Assembly: GCA_002415855.1 (NCBI GenBank)
Contig: DIAS01000040.1
Coordinates: forward strand, 1 to 16,070
Length of the DNA stretch: 16,070 nt
DNA from: Bacteroidales bacterium UBA5072
GTDB taxonomy: Bacteria; Bacteroidota; Bacteroidia; Bacteroidales; UBA10428
Direction of reading: 5' to 3'
The notes beneath the pieces are model-generated. The model had not been told where the DNA came from, made no database searches, and saw only the letters and a list, made by a program, of their open reading frames with translations. Both the position numbers and the translations under genes were made by a program. This document shows, piece by piece, positions 1 through 6,065 of the stretch (position 1 is the first letter of the stretch; every line of letters begins with the position of its first letter).

Positions 1-60
1 ACAACCATCACAACAATCACAACAATCACAACCATCACAACCATCACAACCATCACAACC
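1..60. repeat. 9-bp tandem repeat (about 6.7 copies), cut by window start
   Basis: The unit is ACAAC(C/A)ATC. Six full copies lie at 1-54 and a partial copy at 55-60; copies 2 and 3 carry A in place of C at the sixth base. The array continues off the left edge, so its true length is unknown. It lies immediately upstream of the WbqC-family gene. The frame of that gene has no stop through the array and would read as Gln-Pro/Gln-Ser triplets, so the repeat is either an intergenic minisatellite or coding low-complexity sequence. Because the unit is a multiple of three, copy-number change would not shift the reading frame. Confidence 0.9.
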
Positions 61-76
61 AACTTATCCTTCATCC

Positions 77-718
77 ATGCCCCCCCCGATACTGCTTTCC
101 ACAGCCTACCTCCCGCCCATCCAGTATATTTCCAAATTCCTGTACGGAGCACCCGTATTCATTGAAAAACACGAAAACTACCAGAAGCAGTCTTACCGCA
201 ACCGCTGTTATATTTATGGGGCCAATGGCAGGCAATGCCTGGTCATTCCGGTAAAAAACATACACGGCGAAAAGATGCCTGTCTCCGAGGTTGAAATCGA
301 TTACCGGAAAAACTGGCAGAAGATCCACCTGAAATCCATTGAATCTGCCTATGGCCTTTCTGCATTCTATGAATACTATACCAGTGATTTCAAAAACCTT
401 TACGGGCAGAATAGCCGGTTGCTGTTCGACTGGAACCTCGCATTAGTCAAAGCCATACTGGGCCTGCTGGATATTCACAAGGAAGTATTGGTTACTGAAA
501 CATGGGAACTACACAACGGAAGTCATGCTGATTTCCGACAGAGCATCCATCCCAAAACCAGACTGTCACAGCCCGACCTGAATTTCAACCCCCTTCCCTA
601 TCAGCAAGTCTTTCAGGAGAGGTACGGATTCATTTCCAACCTGAGTATCATAGATCTCCTGTTTAACGAGGGCCCACTGGCTGCAGATATTCTTCGGAAA
701 TCTGCAAATCACGCCTAA
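77..718 (+). CDS. WbqC-family protein
   Basis: This 213-residue protein resembles the WbqC-like family: an N-terminal segment LLSTAYLPPIQYISK, then a basic Tyr/Arg-rich stretch (QSYRNRCYIYGANG) followed by LVIPVKN, and further on ESAYGLSAFYEYY and LFDWNLALVKAIL. Family members occur in O-antigen/polysaccharide loci and, in Bacteroidota, commonly near signal peptidase genes; their biochemical function is not settled. There is no signal peptide or membrane helix, so it is probably cytoplasmic. The ATG at 77 puts the conserved LLSTAY motif about six residues from the N terminus, as expected for the family, although the frame is open to the window edge. No clear Shine-Dalgarno is seen, which is usual in this phylum. 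An upstream signal peptidase cannot be checked because it would lie outside the window. Confidence 0.82.
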   Translation: MPPPILLSTAYLPPIQYISKFLYGAPVFIEKHENYQKQSYRNRCYIYGANGRQCLVIPVKNIHGEKMPVSEVEIDYRKNWQKIHLKSIESAYGLSAFYEYYTSDFKNLYGQNSRLLFDWNLALVKAILGLLDIHKEVLVTETWELHNGSHADFRQSIHPKTRLSQPDLNFNPLPYQQVFQERYGFISNLSIIDLLFNEGPLAADILRKSANHA

Positions 719-828
719 TTGACATTTTTTACCGCAAGAGGATGCCGAAATGACACTATTCGATCCCTGGCATCAGAATTGAGATAACCTGATCGACAAG
801 TCAATTTAATACTTAAAGAAAACGAGAT

Positions 829-1278
829 ATGGCATACTTAAGATTTTACAATCCTTATTATTCCGCTTATCGGGATGAAAACAAAAACGAGTCACTGAAC
901 CGGTTCATGCATCATTTTGCTGCAGACAGCTATTGTGGTTGCCACCAGGATACGCTTCCGGCTTCAAACATCTCAGAATCAGAAAAGGAATTTCGCATTG
1001 ATATGGCTTTGCCGGGTGTTAACAAAAAGAACATCAGCATAAGGCATGAAAATGGATTGCTGACGGTGCGTGTTGAAAAATCAGTTGATAACGATAACCA
1101 GGATACCTTCAACCGGCAGGAATTCGACTTCTCCGGCACCTCAAGGACATTCAGGATAAATGAAAAAATTGATGCAGACAACATAGCGGCCAGGTATGAA
1201 AACGGAATATTGATCCTTCATCTTCCTAAGAAAGAGGCTTTTATACACAAACCCGCTCAGTCGATTGTAGTTGAATAA
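829..1278 (+). CDS. Small heat shock protein, Hsp20/alpha-crystallin family
   Basis: A 149-residue small heat shock protein, an ATP-independent holdase that binds unfolding proteins in the cytoplasm as oligomers. Residues of about 45-140 form the alpha-crystallin domain: FRIDMALPGVNKKNISI, then a strand with GLLTVRVEK, and the family signature ENGILILHLPK near the end. The C-terminal tail ends in SIVVE, which fits the I-x-I/V motif that docks into neighbouring subunits. The N-terminal arm (about 45 residues) is rich in Tyr, Asn and His, beginning AYLRFYNPYYSAYR. Length is normal for the class. It stands alone with 110 bp upstream and a strong terminator downstream, so it is probably monocistronic. 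No CIRCE-type inverted repeat was found upstream. Confidence 0.93.
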   Translation: MAYLRFYNPYYSAYRDENKNESLNRFMHHFAADSYCGCHQDTLPASNISESEKEFRIDMALPGVNKKNISIRHENGLLTVRVEKSVDNDNQDTFNRQEFDFSGTSRTFRINEKIDADNIAARYENGILILHLPKKEAFIHKPAQSIVVE

Positions 1279-1286
1279 ATATTCCC

Positions 1287-1330
1287 AACCCCGGTGCTCA
1301 AATGATTTGCTGCCCGGGGTTTTATTTTTT
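1287..1330 (+). terminator. Rho-independent terminator of the Hsp20 gene
   Basis: A perfect 8-bp stem AACCCCGG (1287-1294) / CCGGGGTT (1314-1321) with a 19-nt loop is followed by the T-rich run TTATTTTTT. It starts 8 bp after the Hsp20 stop codon. The T tract overlaps the last codons of the convergent lipoprotein gene. On the minus strand the hairpin is not followed by a T tract, so it should act mainly on plus-strand transcription. Confidence 0.85.
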
Positions 1331-2455
1331 GTGGCGGAAGTATCCAAAAAGCAGTACGGTTAAAAGTACCAGCAAAATTCCCGTGCCAGTTGCCATCCAA
1401 AGGTTCAGACGTTTTGATTCGACACGCATAGTATAATCGGTAGCGTAAAAGTTCTCGATCCTGAATGTCCAGCTGGCCTCACTTTCACGGGTTTTTTTTG
1501 CATTTGTCCTGACAATCCTGCCAGGCAACTGTACACAATTTGTATAGGATTCCAGTGAATAGGTAGCAACCCTGAACTTCCTGCTGAAGGTTTCAAAGCC
1601 TGCCGGATTAGCTGATCTGAGTTTTTCCGGGCTTAAACCGAAATAGGCAGCAGCAGCATCCAGGAAAGCGTCATCGTATTCAATCCCGGTCTCAATAGTT
1701 TTTTCCTTGTCAAGCCATAGGAAGAGAGGTTGTCGGGCTGATTCTTTACCTGAAGTATCGCCAAGGTTCCGGAGAGCTAGCGTAACGGCTTCGTAGAATT
1801 CTGTGTATATATTGATCCTTTGCCAGGCCTGGAGTTTCTGTTCGATTGAATCGCGTAAAGCCCTGAACCGGCCGCTATCGGCACGGGAAAGGACGGGAAG
1901 GTTGAGGGTATCTTCTACGAACAGGATGCTGTCTTGTGCTGCGGAATAGTAAATTTCATCATCATCTGCAATGAATACCTTAAGTTCTGCATCGGTAAGA
2001 TATTCACTGACCGGTGCAGCGTGAAACGGAAACAATGCCCCATAGGTTTCTGTGTAATAGAAATGTGTGCAGAACCATTTGAGTTTCTTGTCAACATTCA
2101 CCATGATGGATATGTGATCATGAAAAGCTGAATCTTTTGAAAATTCGAAGTTTAGATCCTCATAATCCGTGAATTCCTTTCTGGCCTCATACACGTATAT
2201 CACATCCTTATTGGGATCTGCAGCATCTTTCGATTTACGGGGTTCCCGTCTCGTGGTTATTTCCCAGGTTGAATCCGAGGGTACGGGAAATGATCCGCTG
2301 AATATATCTGCTGAATCACCTTTCACAACGACTGTTCTGAATAACCTGCCATCCGGCATTACCTTTGTGGTTATGCTGTATTCCAGGCAACTCCAGAGCA
2401 AAAAAGCTGTTGAGAAGATGATTGAAAGACGGGATAAACGCTTATAGGAATTCAT
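1322..2455 (-). CDS. Putative lipoprotein with a C-terminal transmembrane helix, function unknown
   Basis: I do not recognise this 377-residue protein. The N terminus has basic residues, a hydrophobic stretch (LSIIFSTAFLLWSC) and a Cys at position 23 that fits a relaxed Bacteroidota lipobox. The body is rich in charged and aromatic residues with several beta-like segments (for example WTFRIENFYATDYTMRVES before the end) and no catalytic motif I can name. Residues of about 352-372 (ATGTGILLVLLTVLLFGYF) form a hydrophobic helix followed by RHKK, a positive-inside anchor. If both signals are used, the protein is tethered at both ends, with its body in the periplasm. The start lies 98 bp downstream of selD on the same strand, and a promoter-like element in that gap suggests separate transcription. 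Confidence 0.75.
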   Translation of the reverse strand: MNSYKRLSRLSIIFSTAFLLWSCLEYSITTKVMPDGRLFRTVVVKGDSADIFSGSFPVPSDSTWEITTRREPRKSKDAADPNKDVIYVYEARKEFTDYEDLNFEFSKDSAFHDHISIMVNVDKKLKWFCTHFYYTETYGALFPFHAAPVSEYLTDAELKVFIADDDEIYYSAAQDSILFVEDTLNLPVLSRADSGRFRALRDSIEQKLQAWQRINIYTEFYEAVTLALRNLGDTSGKESARQPLFLWLDKEKTIETGIEYDDAFLDAAAAYFGLSPEKLRSANPAGFETFSRKFRVATYSLESYTNCVQLPGRIVRTNAKKTRESEASWTFRIENFYATDYTMRVESKRLNLWMATGTGILLVLLTVLLFGYFRHKK

Positions 2456-2491
2456 AGTACCAGATGTTTGGTTAAATCAGCCGGTTTATCT

Positions 2492-2499
2492 CAAAGGTA
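2492..2499 (-). promoter_or_regulatory. Bacteroidota-type -7 element upstream of the lipoprotein gene
   Basis: On the minus strand this reads TACCTTTG, a full match to the Bacteroidota -7 consensus TAnnTTTG, 36 bases before the ATG at 2455. It would place the transcript start about 30 nt before the gene. A good TTTG -33 element at the expected spacing is not visible, so the call is tentative. Confidence 0.35.
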
Positions 2500-2553
2500 G
2501 CATTTATTTCATGAATCACTGAATCCTTTGGCAAGCGATTTCAGTTTTTCAAT

Positions 2554-3585
2554 TTATTCGATATGAACTAATTTTTCAGGATAGGCCTCCTCCAGGTATC
2601 CGATCTCGGTAAAGCCGTGTTTTCGTGCATAGGCATCAAATTCCTGATCCATTTTGTTCACTGCAACCAGCAGTCCTCCGCTTGTTTGCGGATCAGCCAG
2701 CAGCATTTTCTGAAATTCATTGATTTCCCCTATTTTATATCCGTAACTTTTCCAATTGCGGTAGGTACCTCCAGGAATGCAATTTTTTTCAATATACCGG
2801 CTCAGGTTATCCAGTTTGGGTAAGGCATCAAAGCGAATCCTGGCGCCAAGCCTGCTCCCCTCGCAAATCTCAAGCAGGTGACCGAGCAATCCAAATCCTG
2901 TCACATCTGTCAAAGCTTTTACGCATGCCATCTCACCAAGTTCAGCTCCTTCTTTGTTAAGCTTGGTCATCCAGGCTAATGCATTCAGTCTGTCACCCTC
3001 CTCCAGCAGGTTCTTTTTGGCGGCGGTACTCAGTATTCCTGTTCCCAGCGGCTTGGAAAGATAGATCCTGCATCCTGCGACGGCAGTATCATTCTGTTTG
3101 ATGTTGCCTTTATTGATGATTCCGGTTACAGAGAGCCCAAAGACAGGATCGGAGATGTCGATGCTGTGTCCTCCTGCAAGCGGAATTCCAGCTTCCTTAC
3201 AAATGTCCAGTGCTCCCTCCAGCACATGGCCAGCCAAACGGGCAGGCAGTTTTGCCAGCGGCCAGCCCAGAATGGATATGGCCATCAGTGGCCTACCGCC
3301 CATCGCATAGATATCGCTTATGGCATTCGCTGCCGCAATCCTGCCAAAGTCCCATGGGTCATCAACAATGGGTGTAAAAAAATCGGTGGTGCTGATGATG
3401 GCCTTTCCATGCCCGATGTCGTACACCGCAGCATCGTCACTTGATTCACACCCCACCAGTAATCCTTCATACTGATCTTTGTCCGGAATCCTCTTAATAA
3501 TCTCGCGCAGATCAGCAGGGGATATCTTGCAGCCACAACCTGCGCCGGGGCTGAACTGGGTTAGTTTTATTTCTGGAAGTGTCAT
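2554..3585 (-). CDS. selD: Selenide, water dikinase (selenophosphate synthetase)
   Basis: SelD makes monoselenophosphate, the activated selenium donor, from selenide and ATP in the cytoplasm. The start is placed at the internal ATG at 3585, giving 343 residues: then KLTQFSPGAGCGCK puts Cys17, Cys19 and Lys20 at the same positions as the catalytic Cys17 and essential Lys20 of E. coli SelD, and the usual length of about 345 is restored. A longer reading from 3675 would overlap mnmH by 65 bp and add 30 unrelated residues. The active residue is Cys, not selenocysteine. Other family features are SSDDAAVYDIGHGKAIISTTDFF, DVTGFGLLGHL and DPQTSGGLLVAV. It lies 25 bp after mnmH on the same strand, which supports an operon. 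No selA, selB or selC is visible here, so in this window the selenophosphate product serves only tRNA modification. Confidence 0.96.
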   Translation of the reverse strand: MTLPEIKLTQFSPGAGCGCKISPADLREIIKRIPDKDQYEGLLVGCESSDDAAVYDIGHGKAIISTTDFFTPIVDDPWDFGRIAAANAISDIYAMGGRPLMAISILGWPLAKLPARLAGHVLEGALDICKEAGIPLAGGHSIDISDPVFGLSVTGIINKGNIKQNDTAVAGCRIYLSKPLGTGILSTAAKKNLLEEGDRLNALAWMTKLNKEGAELGEMACVKALTDVTGFGLLGHLLEICEGSRLGARIRFDALPKLDNLSRYIEKNCIPGGTYRNWKSYGYKIGEINEFQKMLLADPQTSGGLLVAVNKMDQEFDAYARKHGFTEIGYLEEAYPEKLVHIE

Positions 3586-3610
3586 TGTTATGTATTGAAA
3601 GTTGTAAGTC

Positions 3611-4717
3611 TCAAGGTATGGGGGGTGCTGCACTGTCACCTGCTGGCGAGGGCAGAGAGTGGATTTCTTCTGCATACCGGTTTCGGTCTTCGGCTAAACC
3701 AAACACCTTCATGGCAACATCATCTGCTGATTCGTCGTTGACCCTGATCTCCGGGAACCTGTTCCATTTTCTCAGGCTCATGCTCCGGCCATATACCTTG
3801 TCATAATATGACAGCAGGGTTTCAATGGCCTGTTCCATTTTTCCCTGAATGATACAGTCGATGACAAAGGCCGTGCTCTCCAATCCCAACCGTTTTTCAA
3901 TACGCTTGGCAGCAGAAACCAGTAATTCCCTGTCGCTGCAGGCATACTGCCGCACAAGCCGTTTAACTCTCCATGACGAGGGGACCGTAAGGTTTGCACC
4001 CCGGGCTGAGACCATTTGATCAAAGAACGTTCGGGGAATAAATACATTGCCAATCGCCAGGCTTTCATCTTCGATAAAGACGGGTTCAGCCGGATTTAAG
4101 CTCCGGAGCTGATTGAACAGATCGTTTTCAAATTGTTCGGTAGTAGGCTGTCCTGACATTCCGATACCTCCGAATACTGATCCCTTATGGTTGGCAAGCC
4201 GTTCAAGGTGGATAACCTGTTTACCCGCTGATTCAAGTTCCTCCAACACCTCTGTCTTTCCGGATCCGGTCATCCCACCGATAACGAAAAGATTGAACGG
4301 TTCTGCAAAAAAATCATGCACAAAACGCCGGTAACTTTTGTACCCTCCTGCAAGTGAACTGGCTTTTATGCCGACTGTATTCAGCAACCACGACATACTG
4401 CTGCTGCGCATTCCGCCCCGCCAGCAATATACCATGGCCTCACCGCGGGGTGCTATTTTTAGGGCTGTTTCAGCAAATTCCTTCATCCTGGGCCCGATGA
4501 TCTCCAAGCCTTTCAACATGGCCTCGGAAGATCCACGTTGCAGGTAAAGCGTACCTACGACAGAACGCTCCTCATTGCTGAACAGGGGCATATTCAGAGC
4601 ACCCGGAATATGCCCATGTTCGAATTCAGCAGGTGACCGGACATCAATGACAGGAATTCCGTTCTTTTCGAGGAAGATAGGGATATTTAACTGGACATCA
4701 GGCATGAAATATTGCAT
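3611..4717 (-). CDS. mnmH: tRNA 2-selenouridine synthase
   Basis: MnmH (also SelU/YbbB) replaces sulfur by selenium in 2-thiouridine at the wobble position of tRNAs for Lys, Glu and Gln, using selenophosphate; a geranylated intermediate is known in E. coli. The 368-residue protein has the family layout: an N-terminal rhodanese domain (about 10-135) with VIDVRSPAEFEHGHIPGA and the catalytic Cys98 in VYCWRGGMRSSSM, then a P-loop domain with Walker A GGMTGSGKT at 147-155. Length is typical. The ATG at 4717 is used, though the Met five codons in is also possible; neither has a Shine-Dalgarno. It is the first gene of a probable mnmH-selD operon. A near-consensus -7 sequence (TACCTTTA, minus strand, 4729-4736) is very close to the start and is weak evidence only. 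Confidence 0.95.
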   Translation of the reverse strand: MQYFMPDVQLNIPIFLEKNGIPVIDVRSPAEFEHGHIPGALNMPLFSNEERSVVGTLYLQRGSSEAMLKGLEIIGPRMKEFAETALKIAPRGEAMVYCWRGGMRSSSMSWLLNTVGIKASSLAGGYKSYRRFVHDFFAEPFNLFVIGGMTGSGKTEVLEELESAGKQVIHLERLANHKGSVFGGIGMSGQPTTEQFENDLFNQLRSLNPAEPVFIEDESLAIGNVFIPRTFFDQMVSARGANLTVPSSWRVKRLVRQYACSDRELLVSAAKRIEKRLGLESTAFVIDCIIQGKMEQAIETLLSYYDKVYGRSMSLRKWNRFPEIRVNDESADDVAMKVFGLAEDRNRYAEEIHSLPSPAGDSAAPPIP

Positions 4718-4924
4718 TTATTTTTCTGTAAAGGTACAGGTTTTTCTTCCTGCCGGAATGACCTGCAAAAGAATTATCCTTGAACCTGTTGCAATGTAAA
4801 TGTTAAGCGGTAAAGAACCCTGAAAAAAAATCTATGCTTACCTATGAGCCTTTAGAAAAAAGGAAACCAGTTCTGTATCTAATCAATTGAAATTACGTAT
4901 ACCCATGTAATTATACCAGAGATT

Positions 4925-5686
4925 ATGAAATATTCGGGCAGATTGAAAATATTATTACCGCTGATCACCTTGGTCATAACATGCATGGCCTGTGAGCAGG
5001 AAAAGGACCATACACTTTACCGGGATCCCGATATGTATGACCCAAACAGTGATGTTCCAAACTACTCCGGAGGACTGAGATTATACAACTATAAACTAAC
5101 TGGTAACGAACTGAAATCATGTGCAACAGACAGTACCATTCTCATTAACGACAGCATACAATTCATCAGGTTTGTTTCATACGATTCCGAGGATAAAATT
5201 ACTGTTGATAACGTACCAATTTCAAAAGGGCAACGTAACATTCATGAAATTATGGCTTATTCCAATTATGAAAACATTGCCTTGAATAAATACCTGAGTA
5301 ATGTACTTGCCTGTGAACCTGTACCACAATCTGTATGGCAGGAGTATTTTCTGTGTGATTCGTGTAATGATTTTCCTTATTTATATTGCAATAGCCTTGA
5401 GTCAATGCCTTCTATTCTCTACAACAACTATAACAGACGTGAAGGATACCTTGAAAAAGTCAATGATGGTTTATTGTATTCAAGATGGTCAAGTAACAGG
5501 GATGATGGTAATGATACGGTATTCTTTATCATGAATCTCAGAAAACCTTATATGGTTGACAGTATCCGGCTGTATTTAGGAGAATATGGTCAGATTTTCG
5601 ATTTGTGGGTTTCACCGGATTCCCTAAACTGGAAAATGATTGGCAATGATCATGATATAGCAATCCCGGTTCCTTTGGACATGTAA
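4925..5686 (+). CDS. Lipoprotein with a discoidin (F5/8 type C)-like C-terminal domain
   Basis: A 253-residue predicted lipoprotein. The N terminus has a hydrophobic stretch ending in VITCMAC, with Cys23 (or Cys20) as lipid site, followed by an acidic and polar linker. The middle part (about 45-110) is not recognised. From about residue 117 the protein looks like a galactose-binding/F5/8 type C fold: the opening ENIALNK, then NDGLLYSRWSS (180-190), VFFIMNLRKPYMVDSIRLYLGEY, and LWVSPDSLNWKMIG (227-240). Such domains bind carbohydrates or surfaces. The protein stops soon after the SPDSLNWK strand, so the last strands of the domain (usually ending in an RYVRI-like segment) seem absent. Two Cys pairs in the loop at 130-155 are unusual. 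It is a single plus-strand gene between two minus-strand operons, ending 7 bp from the convergent HExxH gene. Confidence 0.75.
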   Translation: MKYSGRLKILLPLITLVITCMACEQEKDHTLYRDPDMYDPNSDVPNYSGGLRLYNYKLTGNELKSCATDSTILINDSIQFIRFVSYDSEDKITVDNVPISKGQRNIHEIMAYSNYENIALNKYLSNVLACEPVPQSVWQEYFLCDSCNDFPYLYCNSLESMPSILYNNYNRREGYLEKVNDGLLYSRWSSNRDDGNDTVFFIMNLRKPYMVDSIRLYLGEYGQIFDLWVSPDSLNWKMIGNDHDIAIPVPLDM

Positions 5687-5693
5687 AGGCATG

Positions 5694-6065
5694 TTAACGG
5701 CTTTGGGGTCTGCGTTTACCTGCTGGTGTCAGGTATTTAACCCATGAAAATGCTTTTCTGCGGTTCAGGTAGTCCAAAACCTTATCGCTGGCATAGGCTT
5801 CCTGCTCAAATGACAATGCCCGGTAAGCCTCATGCCTGTTGCGGTAATGTACGAGATGTACCAGGAATTCCAGTCCGTACCAGATGAAGAAAAATAACCA
5901 CAACATTTCCAGCTGCTGTCGTGCATGGATCTTCTCATGATTGAGCATTTCAGGATTCAGGGGAATTTTCACCCCCGGTTTGGCAAAAAGTAAGGGCCAT
6001 ACACACATGGCATTGTAATGACTGCCCAATACCCATTGCGAGAACCTGTTTTGAACCAAGATCAT
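5694..6065 (-). CDS. Small HExxH membrane protein, putative zinc metallopeptidase
   Basis: This 123-residue protein carries NHEKIHARQQLE, which holds an HExxH zinc motif (about residues 43-47), followed by a hydrophobic helix (LWLFFFIWYGLEFLVHLV) and then LSFEQEAYASDKVLDYL, where a Glu could be the third metal ligand as in gluzincin-type ExxA motifs. Similar small proteins with the pattern NHExIHxxQQLE...IWYGxEF...FExEAY are, as I recall, widespread and uncharacterised in Bacteroidota; the layout recalls a minimal M48/M56-type peptidase. Its ATG overlaps the stop of the M16C peptidase gene (ATGA, 4 bp), so the two are very probably translationally coupled. The tail is basic (AGKRRPQSR). Substrate and activity are unknown. 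Confidence 0.75.
   Translation of the reverse strand: MILVQNRFSQWVLGSHYNAMCVWPLLFAKPGVKIPLNPEMLNHEKIHARQQLEMLWLFFFIWYGLEFLVHLVHYRNRHEAYRALSFEQEAYASDKVLDYLNRRKAFSWVKYLTPAGKRRPQSR

Noticed and set aside
719..724. TTGACA as a sigma70-type -35 element for the Hsp20 gene
   Set aside because: No TATAAT-like -10 element follows at the right spacing, and the main sigma factor of this phylum uses a different consensus.
3586..3675. N-terminal extension of selD
   Set aside because: It overlaps mnmH and adds residues without family likeness; the start at 3585 matches the E. coli SelD numbering of Cys17 and Lys20.
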